From a virus, in IMG/VR virus record IMGVR_UViG_3300042691_008709, positions 1 to 55,912 of that record: a stretch of 55,912 bases of DNA; one strand, given 5' to 3'. The position numbers and the translations under genes were made by a program. The first letter of the stretch is position 1; each line of letters opens with the position of its first letter. Shown here piece after piece: positions 41,335 through 49,061 of the stretch. Under the pieces are notes generated by a model. The model was not told the DNA's origin. It did not search any database and worked only from the letters and a program-made list of their open reading frames with translations.

Positions 41335-41819
41335 GTGTTTTAACATCCGCGCAAATAAATTCTATATGGATAAGTAAAAATTCATTATTAGATTATGTTT
41401 ATGTTTGTGAGGATGGTAATTTATATAAAGGAGTAAAGGGAGGCGCTCTTCAGAAAGTACTTAATTCAAATTATGATACTTGGCTTACTCAAAAGAAATT
41501 AAACGCAAGTGATGGAGTTCCGACATCTAATTCAATTACAACCTCACAATCAAATACTTCTAATAATCAATTCCCTACAATAGTTACAACTGTAATTGAA
41601 GATTCTGATTCTAACACATCTTCTTTAACATACGATGATAATGGAAACTTAATTAAAAAAGTATTATCTTTGAATGGTTCTGTTGTTGAAACTAAAACTT
41701 TCAGTTACGATTCTAGTGGAGGATTAACTAAATTAGTTAAATCAGATTCTAATGGAGTAGAGGAAAAGACTTTTAATTTCAATGACAACGGAGATTTAAC
41801 ATCTATAAATATAACTTAA
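41331..41819 (+). CDS. Fibre-like protein with YD-type repeats
   Basis: 162 aa. The N-terminal part is globular (DYVYVCEDGNLYKGVKGGAL). After a Ser/Thr/Asn linker there are three short repeats: LTYDDNGNLIKKVLSLNGS, FSYDSSGGLTKLVKSDSNG and FNFNDNGDLTSINIT. These resemble the YD repeats of RHS-type proteins and probably form an extended beta shaft. Coupled to the previous gene by ATGA. Likely receptor-facing. Confidence 0.5.
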   Translation: MSVLTSAQINSIWISKNSLLDYVYVCEDGNLYKGVKGGALQKVLNSNYDTWLTQKKLNASDGVPTSNSITTSQSNTSNNQFPTIVTTVIEDSDSNTSSLTYDDNGNLIKKVLSLNGSVVETKTFSYDSSGGLTKLVKSDSNGVEEKTFNFNDNGDLTSINIT

Positions 41820-41830
41820 AATAAAATAAT

Positions 41831-42241
41831 ATGCCAAAGTCAACAGCGTCATCTAATGACGCATTAAACGCAAATTTAAGAGCAGTAGATCCTGCTTGGA
41901 GAGCAAATGTTAGCAGATGGGTTGCTTTATATACAATTACTCCAGGTGTAGGAGGTTCAGCTAACACAAATGAAGCTACAGATGCTTCTTATGCTAGAGT
42001 ATTAGTTACAGCCGCAACAGGATTTACTGCTGCTTCAGGTGGTTCATCTAGTAATGTTGCTGCAATTACATTTCCTGAGTACACAACGGCAACAGAGTCT
42101 ATTACTTTTTGTGGTATTGTTACAACTGCTTCTGGAGCAGGTACAATTATTTATTTTGGAGCATTAACAACGCCTCGTTCATTAAGTCCAGGTATTACTC
42201 CTAACTTTGCAATCGGAGCATTAGTAGCGACAGAAGCGTAA
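41831..42241 (+). CDS. Phage fibre domain protein, 136 aa
   Basis: Starts MPKSTASSNDALNANLRAVD and consists of one beta-rich domain (VALYTITPG ... ATESITFCGIVTTASGAGTI). It matches a small stand-alone domain often seen in tail fibre clusters, where it caps or trimerises fibres. Its stop overlaps the next start (TAATG). No catalytic motif. Confidence 0.55.
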   Translation: MPKSTASSNDALNANLRAVDPAWRANVSRWVALYTITPGVGGSANTNEATDASYARVLVTAATGFTAASGGSSSNVAAITFPEYTTATESITFCGIVTTASGAGTIIYFGALTTPRSLSPGITPNFAIGALVATEA

Positions 42242-42693
42242 TGGTATTACCTATATTTAATAAAAAAGATGTAGTAGTTAAACTTTTCAATGGAGAAGTT
42301 GAAACTGACTATGAAGGTTATGAAGCTCAGAATTGTGAGTTTTCATTAACTGGTAATGGTAAAATATTTAATACTACAGAAGTAGTTTTCCATAAATGTA
42401 TTGGTAAATCTGATAAGATTAACGGAATGAAGGTTTACTATAAAGATAATCTTGTTTTAGAAGGAGGATTACCTGAGATAGAAATTAATGCTATTTTTCA
42501 GCCTGTTTTTGAAATAGGAAGTATTACAAATCAACTCGTAGATACGAATGAGATTTATAATTGTAGTATTTGTGGAACTCAAGTTTCGGTGGACCATGTT
42601 AATCCACCTGTATTTAATTGTAATTGTGAAGGAGCTAAAGTTATTGCAGAAATGGAAGCTGTAGCTAAAGGTAAAAGTAGTTTAGCAATGTAA
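42241..42693 (+). CDS. Small structural protein with zinc-ribbon-like end
   Basis: 150 aa. The first 110 residues are beta-rich (VVKLFNGEVETDYEGYEAQN). Near the C terminus NCSICGTQ ... FNCNC gives a CxxC ... CxC group that could bind one zinc. It ends with a helix (KVIAEMEAVAKGKSSLAM). It is coupled to the fibre domain gene before it and lies 3 bp before the first of two paralogous appendage genes. Confidence 0.45.
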   Translation: MVLPIFNKKDVVVKLFNGEVETDYEGYEAQNCEFSLTGNGKIFNTTEVVFHKCIGKSDKINGMKVYYKDNLVLEGGLPEIEINAIFQPVFEIGSITNQLVDTNEIYNCSICGTQVSVDHVNPPVFNCNCEGAKVIAEMEAVAKGKSSLAM

Positions 42694-42696
42694 GAT

Positions 42697-43830
42697 ATGC
42701 CAGGATTCAACGGAATAAAATCAGTAGTAGATGCGGAACTTGAAGGAAGGGTTCGCAATTATCAGTTTAGGAAAAATCCTACTCAGGCTACTACTGCTGG
42801 AATTTGGTTTGATTTTGCTAATGCTGCTGGTAATCCTAAAGCTAAACAATGGTTTGACGCGTCACCATTAACTGCTACTCAAATATATCAATCAACAGAT
42901 TTAGGTTTATATCACGGACCAAATGTATTACCTGCTCAAAAGCATATTAGAACAACAACCGTATGGAATCCAACAGTAACAGCTTTGCCAATGCAGATGT
43001 TATTATTAGATTATTTAATGTATTACCCAACATTTGATGATTCAGAAACATCCGCACAAGCAACTATAAATACACCGCCGTCATCCGCCGAGTTTACAGC
43101 ATCTTATACAAACGATTTACTTACATATACCACTACTACATTTATTCCTGCAAATTTATTGACAGGAACTAAAGTAAGTGTATCAACTACAGGCACTTTA
43201 CCATTAGGATTAAGTGCTACTGATTATTTTTTAATTAGAGTAGATGATTCTACCTGTAGACTAGCAACAACTTTAGACAATGCTAGAAATGGAGTTTATG
43301 TAAATATTTTAAACAACGGAAGTGGAACTCATAAAATAAATTGGCTATTACCAAGATGGACTAATGGAGATGGCGTTCAAATGATGGCTATTACAACTGG
43401 AGCTAGAACAGGCGGACAAACTTTTACTGTTTCTTATACGAATAGTGATGGTGTAGCTGGTAGGACTTCTAGTATTATCACTCAAAATACATCAAGTGTA
43501 TTAGGAACTATAACAAACTCTGCATTAGCTGTAGGACAAAATACAGCAGGGCCATTCATAAGTTTACAATCAGGAGATAGAGGCGTTAGAAGCATAGAGT
43601 CGGTTCAAATGAACGGAGTTGATACAGGATTCTTTACAATAGTATTAGTAAAACAATTAACAGAAACTCAAATTAGAGGTATAGATTCACCTGTAGAAAA
43701 AGACCATTTATTACATGGCGCAGAACTGCCAAGAGTATATGATGATGCTTTTTTAGGATTTATAGGCTTACCAAATGGGACACTAGCAACTGCTGTTGTT
43801 ACAGGTAATCTAAAAGTAATATGGAATTAA
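42697..43830 (+). CDS. Appendage protein, paralogue A
   Basis: 377 aa, starting MPGFNGIKSVVDAELEGRVR. Pairs with the next gene: both contain an inserted beta domain with a shared LTGTxVxxxTTxTLP pattern and end that domain with SGTHKINWLLPRWTNGDGVQ (here) or IGTHTITWLLPRYTNGAGVQ (next gene). Outside the insert the two share a similar fold: N-terminal FANAAGNPKAKQWFD and a C-terminal strand ending VIWN. Likely two copies of a surface or tip protein that diverged after duplication. Confidence 0.55.
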   Translation: MPGFNGIKSVVDAELEGRVRNYQFRKNPTQATTAGIWFDFANAAGNPKAKQWFDASPLTATQIYQSTDLGLYHGPNVLPAQKHIRTTTVWNPTVTALPMQMLLLDYLMYYPTFDDSETSAQATINTPPSSAEFTASYTNDLLTYTTTTFIPANLLTGTKVSVSTTGTLPLGLSATDYFLIRVDDSTCRLATTLDNARNGVYVNILNNGSGTHKINWLLPRWTNGDGVQMMAITTGARTGGQTFTVSYTNSDGVAGRTSSIITQNTSSVLGTITNSALAVGQNTAGPFISLQSGDRGVRSIESVQMNGVDTGFFTIVLVKQLTETQIRGIDSPVEKDHLLHGAELPRVYDDAFLGFIGLPNGTLATAVVTGNLKVIWN

Positions 43831-43849
43831 TAATTAAAAAATAAATACA

Positions 43850-45034
43850 ATGGCTGGAATAGCATCACACGATCAATTAATAAACGCATTAAGTAATGGT
43901 CAAACGTTTAAGAATAATTATGGTAAAAACTTTAATCCTACATCGCCAGCCGTAGCTAATGAGTTTCACACTCTTTTTAGAGGTGCTGGTAATCCTCCTG
44001 CTGATGCTTTATTTGATACAGGTACTACAAGAACATTTGTTCCTGTATTAGATAATACAGCAAGCGCTTCTACCATTCAACATGGAGGAAATGTTCAAGC
44101 GTCAAACTATTATAAGTATTTATTGAACATGACTGCTGTTAGTGCTGCTGCTACTGTTGTCCCTGGCGTTGTAAAACTAATTGATGTAATTGGATATTAC
44201 AGAATGGCTACTGCTGATTTGCCAACATTAACAGCTCAAGCATGTACTAATACATTAGGCAGAAGTGATACATTCACTGCAAATGCAGGCACAGATGTAT
44301 GTACTTACACTTCAACGGCTTCAATACCAAGTAATTTATTAACAGGAACAAGAGTTCGTTTTACAACAACCACCACGTTACCTGCTCCTTTAGCTACCTT
44401 AACTGATTATTATTTAATTAGAATGAGCGATGGTACATTTGAAGTGGCTTCATCTTATGCTAATGCTATTGCAGGAACTCAAATTGATATTACAGATGCG
44501 GGAATAGGAACGCACACTATTACGTGGTTACTCCCAAGATATACAAACGGCGCTGGAGTACAAGCTATTATTTTTAATCCTGCCGCGACAGCATTAGGAG
44601 CTGTTACTCCCAATTTATCATTTCCTGATTACACTAACGCAGCACAAGCTACAGGTAGGGCTACACCTACTGTATTACCTGTAGGTAAATCAGCAGCTTC
44701 AAACTCTCATATACTTTATACAGGTGCTACTGGTACAGGTAAATATAATTACACGGTACCTTTAATGTCTGGAGATAATGGTATAGCTCAAATTAATTCA
44801 CTTCAGCATTCAGCTAACTATTCAACAGGAATGTACACGGTAGCTTTAATTAAAGAAATTACTGAAATTCCTTTGTCTACTTTAGGATTAGCTGCTGAAA
44901 GGAACTTATTAACTGAGATGCCATCATTACCTAGAATTTACGATAGTGCGGCTTTATATTTATTATACGGTAGTGGTGTTAATACTCCTGCTTCATCAGC
45001 AATAAGCGGTACAATTACAACGGTTTGGAATTAA
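43850..45034 (+). CDS. Appendage protein, paralogue B
   Basis: 394 aa, starting MAGIASHDQLINALSNGQTF. The insert (residues about 135-230, with NLLTGTRVRFTTTTTLPAPL and IGTHTITWLLPRYTNGAGVQ) and the final TTVWN strand match paralogue A. The N-terminal segment differs, as expected for two parts of one complex. It ends 1 bp before the next gene. Virion surface location inferred from the cluster. Confidence 0.55.
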   Translation: MAGIASHDQLINALSNGQTFKNNYGKNFNPTSPAVANEFHTLFRGAGNPPADALFDTGTTRTFVPVLDNTASASTIQHGGNVQASNYYKYLLNMTAVSAAATVVPGVVKLIDVIGYYRMATADLPTLTAQACTNTLGRSDTFTANAGTDVCTYTSTASIPSNLLTGTRVRFTTTTTLPAPLATLTDYYLIRMSDGTFEVASSYANAIAGTQIDITDAGIGTHTITWLLPRYTNGAGVQAIIFNPAATALGAVTPNLSFPDYTNAAQATGRATPTVLPVGKSAASNSHILYTGATGTGKYNYTVPLMSGDNGIAQINSLQHSANYSTGMYTVALIKEITEIPLSTLGLAAERNLLTEMPSLPRIYDSAALYLLYGSGVNTPASSAISGTITTVWN

Positions 45035-45035
45035 A

Positions 45036-45893
45036 ATGAGTTTACTTAATAATTATAGCGTCTTAAATAGTTCCCCTGGAAGAGCCATCGGGAACTTTAA
45101 TAACTTGTATTCAAAATACAAGCCTAGTAGTTGGTATAGTTATTATATTCCTGATACAGATACAGTAAGTTTATTAAAAAGAGCTTCTATATTTACAGGT
45201 ACAGAACCTCCTTACGCTTGGATATTAGCAATAAAGGGCGGAGAAATGTCTTGTTCTAATACAATGAATGGAAGTAGTACGCTTACATCAGGAATGATTA
45301 GTGGTGCATTTATGACTACAACTTTAGATGGTGTTGGCACTTTAACCGCCGGATTGTCAATTAGGATTCAATTAGCAGCTACATTAACAGGAACAGCAAC
45401 TTTAGTAGGAAATGTATCTGCAAGGATAGCGATGTCTGCAACTTTAGCGGGAACCAGCGTATTAACATCGGGACTGTCTTTAACTGTTAGGATGGCTTCT
45501 ACAATGGATGGTTCATCTTCTTTAGTAGCTAACTTAAAAGGTATTGCTAGAATGGAAGCTCAAATATTTGTTAATCAATCAGAAGCCACGGTACAAGAAA
45601 TTGTATCAGGTGTTTGGAATGCTGTAACCGCTAATTATGACGAAGCTGGAACTATGGGAGAAGTAATGAATAACATGGGAGCCGTAGCTGACCCTTGGAG
45701 TACATTATTACCAGGTTCTTATACTACAGGACAAGCAGGAAAAATATTAGGAGACTTACTTTCGAATATTCCTGATAGTGTTTGGGATGAATTAAAAACA
45801 TCACATACAACAACAGATAGCTTTGGTAAGTTAGTTCAAGATATAGATAAACTTGCTAAACAAATCAAAGCATTAACAGCGGCAGGATTATAA
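45036..45893 (+). CDS. Repeat-bearing distal appendage protein
   Basis: 285 aa. After a short N-terminal domain (RAIGNFNNLYSKYKPSSWYS), residues about 72-175 hold five imperfect 20-21-aa repeats of the type TLxGxxxLTxGLSxRIxMxA, likely a stacked beta solenoid or coiled shaft. The C-terminal part (VQEIVSGVWNAVTANYDEAG then MGEVMN) is the helical module often found at the end of phage fibre proteins. The last gene before the convergent terminator. Probably a receptor-contact or shaft protein. Confidence 0.5.
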   Translation: MSLLNNYSVLNSSPGRAIGNFNNLYSKYKPSSWYSYYIPDTDTVSLLKRASIFTGTEPPYAWILAIKGGEMSCSNTMNGSSTLTSGMISGAFMTTTLDGVGTLTAGLSIRIQLAATLTGTATLVGNVSARIAMSATLAGTSVLTSGLSLTVRMASTMDGSSSLVANLKGIARMEAQIFVNQSEATVQEIVSGVWNAVTANYDEAGTMGEVMNNMGAVADPWSTLLPGSYTTGQAGKILGDLLSNIPDSVWDELKTSHTTTDSFGKLVQDIDKLAKQIKALTAAGL

Positions 45894-45895
45894 CA

Positions 45896-45922
45896 AAAAA
45901 CCCTCTTTTTTAAGGAGGGTTA
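45896..45922. terminator. Convergent terminator
   Basis: AACCCTC pairs with GAGGGTT. The plus-strand 3' side has only a weak T run, but on the minus strand the hairpin is followed by TTTTTTG, so it mainly stops leftward transcripts and also separates the two genome arms. Confidence 0.7.
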
Positions 45923-46019
45923 ATTACCGACTTACGATTCGGATGATTAGTGTGCCTTAAAAGATTGGAATAGATTAAGAGCCTATCATTGTTACGATTC
46001 CTGCGCGAGGGACGAGTAT
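45923..46019. other. Non-coding spacer with paired TTACGATTC words
   Basis: The only stretch between the convergent arms. It has no plausible gene and is less AT-rich than other gaps. The word TTACGATTC appears twice, at 45932-45940 and 45992-46000, exactly 60 bp apart, and a small CCTGCGCGAGG hairpin follows. It could be part of a transcript 3' end, an attachment or packaging site, or a remnant; I cannot decide. Confidence 0.3.
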
Positions 46020-46415
46020 TTAAACATCATTTAGATTAAAGATGATTCCTTTGCAAAAACTCTTACCGTCTTTTTTTAGATCATAAGTAACGTGTTTGAT
46101 AAGAGTTAAGAATTTCCATTTAAAAATACTATGCTTATCCCAAAATACTTCTATTACCTTTCTTGATTTATCTTGGCTTTGTTTCTTGTAAGGGATGTAT
46201 TCACCTCCTTCTTTAGCCATGAATATTTGTCCGCCGTGAAGTAAATCAAACTCGTCTTTTAAAGAACCACTGAATATTATAGTATCATCACCTATGGCAG
46301 ATACTATAACTAGATTACTATTTTTAGCAAGATTAACAACGCCTTTTGTAAAGCTATCATTTACATCGAAACCATTTAACTGTTTTGCTAGTTCTTCAGC
46401 AGATATTTTGCTCAT
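46020..46415 (-). CDS. Conserved phage protein of unknown function, 131 aa
   Basis: Starts MSKISAEELAKQLNGFDVND. The core NLVIVSAIGDDTIIFSGSLKDE resembles a small alpha/beta protein common in Bacteroidetes phages. The ending is Lys/Trp-rich (WDKHSIFKWKFLTLIKHVTY) and could contact nucleic acid. It is the last gene of the leftward operon and directly adjoins the GroES-like gene. No function is known to me. Confidence 0.5.
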   Translation of the reverse strand: MSKISAEELAKQLNGFDVNDSFTKGVVNLAKNSNLVIVSAIGDDTIIFSGSLKDEFDLLHGGQIFMAKEGGEYIPYKKQSQDKSRKVIEVFWDKHSIFKWKFLTLIKHVTYDLKKDGKSFCKGIIFNLNDV

Positions 46416-46949
46416 TTACTTCTTTTTAGAGGGTTTAGTAACTGCGAAAATTGTCTTTTTTCTAGCTTTCAACTTCTCTTCATACTCATCTTCTTGGTTA
46501 GCTTGAACTTTATCTACACGTTTTAATGTAGCTGCTTGAGTTTGTATTTTAGCGTTTCTACGTTTCTGTTCCGCCGACTCTGGAGCTGCTTTTACTTGAG
46601 CTTCTTCATCTAATACAATATAATAAATAGAACTCTCGTGCGTCATTAAATAATTCTTTCCGTTGATAATAGACTCTAGGTTAGCCATTGAATTATAGAT
46701 GACTAATAAACCTACTTTAAGGTAATCAGAACACTCAGGACCTAATGCTACAATGCGAGCAGTGAACTCTTGAGTGCTAACTGCATCAGGAATAATTAAA
46801 CCTGTTTCAGACTTTCTTTCTCCGCCTTTAACGCGTTGCAATAAAACTGATTTACCTAATGGAATAACGTTTACATTACTTTTAATTAAATCCTCTGGCA
46901 CTTTGATTGCTTGGATTCTTTTTGCTAATTGCTGATTGATAATTTCCAT
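46416..46949 (-). CDS. GroES-like co-chaperonin
   Basis: 177 aa. Residues about 25-115 follow the GroES fold: NVIPLGKSVLLQRVKGG, a mobile-loop region KSETGLIIPDAVSTQEFTAR with the Gly-Leu-Ile-Ile-Pro contact, IVALGPECSDYLKVGLLVIY, and the final strand THESSIYYIVLD. The loop's GLII motif is the expected GroEL-binding site. Residues 115-177 are a Lys/Gln/Glu-rich tail not present in host GroES. Like T4 gp31 it may replace host GroES to help fold capsid proteins with the host GroEL. No GroEL gene is visible in the window. Confidence 0.8.
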   Translation of the reverse strand: MEIINQQLAKRIQAIKVPEDLIKSNVNVIPLGKSVLLQRVKGGERKSETGLIIPDAVSTQEFTARIVALGPECSDYLKVGLLVIYNSMANLESIINGKNYLMTHESSIYYIVLDEEAQVKAAPESAEQKRRNAKIQTQAATLKRVDKVQANQEDEYEEKLKARKKTIFAVTKPSKKK

Positions 46950-46951
46950 GT

Positions 46952-47092
46952 TTAGTCTAGTTTGTGTTTAGTTTTAAATTCAATTATTTGTAACTCGCAT
47001 TTGTTGTAGTCATCCCATCTTTGGTTCTTTGAATACAATTCAGACCAACTAAATAACTCTTGCAATTTCTTGATCACTTCTTCTTTGTTCAT
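46952..47092 (-). CDS. Small helical protein, 46 aa
   Basis: Reads MNKEEVIKKLQELFSWSELY onward and ends FKTKHKLD. It has a charged amphipathic helix pattern throughout and sits 2 bp before the GroES-like ATG, with an A-rich leader before its own ATG. Too short for domain assignment, but codon use and spacing fit a real gene. Confidence 0.5.
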   Translation of the reverse strand: MNKEEVIKKLQELFSWSELYSKNQRWDDYNKCELQIIEFKTKHKLD

Positions 47093-47113
47093 TTTTTTTG
47101 TTTTTTTAAATTA

Positions 47114-47431
47114 TTATTCTCCTTTTGATAATTTCTCTAAAACACCCGCGTAACCTGCTATATCAACTAAATTATCTCTTTTTGATTTATTCATCTCTCT
47201 AGCCATTTTAAGAGCTATCATACATAATCCTACGTCTTTAGGAGATACTTTATGACCCAATATAATAGTCCAAAAGTCTGCTATTAGATTAAAATTACTT
47301 GTTGCGCTGCCATAATCAGCTTGTCTATCTCCGTAAATTACATTTTGTGCTTCTTGAAGTATAGTAGGATTCTCTAATACTTCTATTTCTCCTATTCCAG
47401 GAAGGTACTTTTTTACTTTTTTATCTTTCAT
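47114..47431 (-). CDS. DUF6378-like phage protein
   Basis: 105 aa. The motif set YGDRQADYGSATSNFNLIAD, WTIILG, KDVGLCMIALKMARE and DNLVDIAGYAGVLEKL is typical of the short helical proteins annotated as DUF6378 in many phages. These resemble parts of the MazG/nucleotide-pyrophosphatase-type all-alpha fold, and the gene here sits two genes from a MazG homologue. The biochemical role is not established. Confidence 0.6.
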   Translation of the reverse strand: MKDKKVKKYLPGIGEIEVLENPTILQEAQNVIYGDRQADYGSATSNFNLIADFWTIILGHKVSPKDVGLCMIALKMAREMNKSKRDNLVDIAGYAGVLEKLSKGE

Positions 47432-47472
47432 TTGTATGTAAAAATAAGTTATTTGTATTTATTATCAAAATA

Positions 47473-47736
47473 TTATTCTGAGAATTTGTTTAAAAATTCA
47501 ATAGTTCTTTTAAGTTCTAAATCAAAAGTTACTTGTCTATCAGTTCCTTTGTATTTATCTCTTAATTCAGCTAATTTATTTTTCCAATCTCTTACTACTT
47601 GAATATCCTCTTGAGTAACTTCTGTTTGGAAGTGAAATGATGAGAATGGTTTTTCTCCAGGAAGTAAAGGTTCTGTTAAGTATCCTCCTTTAATCTCAGG
47701 TGTTAGTTTTATAGTTTCTTTTATAGGGATTTTCAT
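47473..47736 (-). CDS. Hypothetical protein, 87 aa
   Basis: Starts MKIPIKETIKLTPEIKGGYL. A proline-rich beta start (LTEPLLPGEKPFSSFHFQTE) is followed by a helical end (VVRDWKNKLAELRDKYKGTD). It directly abuts the MazG gene, so the pair is translated together. No family recognised. Confidence 0.5.
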   Translation of the reverse strand: MKIPIKETIKLTPEIKGGYLTEPLLPGEKPFSSFHFQTEVTQEDIQVVRDWKNKLAELRDKYKGTDRQVTFDLELKRTIEFLNKFSE

Positions 47737-48033
47737 CTAAGCCTCCTTTCTAAAGACACCGCCTTCAGTTTTACCTTTACGTTCAGAAATCTCTAACCAA
47801 GCAGCTTCTAAACATCCTTCTAATCCAAGTCCGTTTTGTTCTGCTAAGATAATAAGAGTGACTACTACATCTCCTATTCCATCAATTAGTTTAGCTTCAT
47901 CGCCTTTAAGTAATGCTGATGCTACTTCTCCTACTTCTTCTGTTACTTTAGCCATTTGAGCGTAAGAGTTTTCTTTTTTCAATAAGTCTTTGTCGGCAGC
48001 CCATTGAACTACGTTTTTGATTGTTTTTTGCAT
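47737..48033 (-). CDS. mazG: MazG-like NTP pyrophosphohydrolase
   Basis: 98 aa. The all-alpha NTPase signature is complete: AKVTEEVGEVASALL (Glu32, Glu33, Glu36) and DGIGDVVVTL (Asp51, Asp55), which together bind Mg2+. Enzymes of this family split nucleoside triphosphates to the monophosphate and pyrophosphate. Phage copies may adjust nucleotide pools, remove modified nucleotides or lower ppGpp. It is the first gene after the extended promoter at 48056-48087. Confidence 0.82.
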   Translation of the reverse strand: MQKTIKNVVQWAADKDLLKKENSYAQMAKVTEEVGEVASALLKGDEAKLIDGIGDVVVTLIILAEQNGLGLEGCLEAAWLEISERKGKTEGGVFRKEA

Positions 48034-48055
48034 GATTATTTATTTTTGATTTAAA

Positions 48056-48087
48056 GTTTATACGATACTTAATGTAAAAGGTTACAC
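48056..48087 (-). promoter_or_regulatory. Extended promoter for mazG-groES operon
   Basis: On the minus strand, GTGTAACCTTTT is followed 17 bp later by TATCGTAT. The leader is A/T-rich. The palindromic site 6 lies 5 bp upstream. Confidence 0.55.
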
Positions 48088-48090
48088 TTT

Positions 48091-48750
48091 TTAATGCAAG
48101 TCTGCATTAGATTTATAGATACCTATTTTCTCGTTGTAATATCCGCGCCAATACAATCTATCTTCCGCAGATAATGGAAACTCTAACTTAGCAACTTCTT
48201 TCTTATAAGCTACTACTTGAGCCTTCCATAATATAAGTTCGTTTTTAGTCCATTTAAGAAGAGGGAACTCTAATGGTAACTTATACTCAACATAATCCTG
48301 ATATTCTTTACTATACCATTTAATTAATCCTAGGTTATAGTTTATGATGTTTGCAGACATTGGCCCATTACAGTGAAAGCATTGCTGATGAAGATTGTTT
48401 AAATTGAATCTAAGAGTGGTATTTTTTCCGCGCGAATGATAATGTCCCGCCGACATCTTTCCTGTTTTAGAACCACATGATATACATCCTAATGGACCAT
48501 CTATCATTCTACATAGGATATTAATTTCAGTTTGTAAGTCAGCTTCGTAGTCACCCATGGTTTTAAGTTTCTCTAGGATAACTTTCTTCTCTTCATTCCA
48601 CTTATCTTTCTCTTTTTTCTCAGCTAACTTTCGATTTTTCTCCAATACAGTTTTAATAGCATGGTCTCTACATTCCTCAGTTTGTTCGCAATTCTTTTGT
48701 AGAAAGCGAGTAGGTTTAAATTTTATTAAACAGTGTGGGCATTTTGCCAT
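48091..48750 (-). CDS. ninG: NinG/Rap-like recombination protein
   Basis: 219 aa. The N-terminal zinc-ribbon-like part (MAKCPHCLIKFKP, ... NCEQTEECRDHA) is followed by a long charged helix. The diagnostic core then reads GCISCGSKTGKMSAGHYHSR, RFNLNNLHQQCFHCN and MSANIINYNLGLI, the Cys/His pattern of lambda NinG (Rap), which acts on recombination intermediates such as D-loops and Holliday junctions. It overlaps the gene upstream by 1 bp. Its end is shared with palindromic site 6. Confidence 0.8.
   Translation of the reverse strand: MAKCPHCLIKFKPTRFLQKNCEQTEECRDHAIKTVLEKNRKLAEKKEKDKWNEEKKVILEKLKTMGDYEADLQTEINILCRMIDGPLGCISCGSKTGKMSAGHYHSRGKNTTLRFNLNNLHQQCFHCNGPMSANIINYNLGLIKWYSKEYQDYVEYKLPLEFPLLKWTKNELILWKAQVVAYKKEVAKLEFPLSAEDRLYWRGYYNEKIGIYKSNADLH
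48093..48108. promoter_or_regulatory. Palindromic operator-like site 6
   Basis: Plus AATGCAAGTCTGCATT; minus AATGCAGACTTGCATT followed by AAAAA and then the extended promoter. It also writes the last codons (NADLH, stop) of the ninG-like gene, exactly as site 1 does for the 62-aa gene at 711. Confidence 0.6.
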
Positions 48751-49061
48751 TATCCAAATATTAATTTAAGTTTTTTAAGAGCCTCTGCTTCATCAAATTT
48801 AGGAGAAGTAACAAGTAATTGTATATTAATACCATATCTTACTGCTAACCATATAATCTGAGCTTCACTTAGTGTGTTCTTTTGAGGCTTATCACTAAAG
48901 TATCTTGATAACTGCTCTGGAGCTATCTTGAATCGTCTTTCAGAAGCATCTTGAACAACCGCCGAGTTCTTAAATCCAAATCCTACATTTGACGGATATA
49001 ACTCTTTAAGTCTGTCGTGGATATGCCTCTTTAAGACTTTACTATCCTTTACTAATGACAT
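48750..49061 (-). CDS. Possible XRE-like DNA-binding protein
   Basis: 103 aa. The middle contains a helix-turn-helix-like pattern (FKIAPEQLSRYFSDKPQKN then TLSEAQIIWLAVRYGINI) reminiscent of Cro/C1-type repressors. If so it may regulate the phage promoters or bind the palindromic sites, but the match is loose. It overlaps the next gene upstream by 20 bp. An alternative is a small recombination accessory protein. Confidence 0.4.
   Translation of the reverse strand: MSLVKDSKVLKRHIHDRLKELYPSNVGFGFKNSAVVQDASERRFKIAPEQLSRYFSDKPQKNTLSEAQIIWLAVRYGINIQLLVTSPKFDEAEALKKLKLIFG

Noticed and set aside
39671-45893. A diversity-generating retroelement acting on the fibre cluster
   Set aside because: No reverse transcriptase motif (YxDD) or template/variable repeat pair was seen in the window, although paralogous inserts exist.
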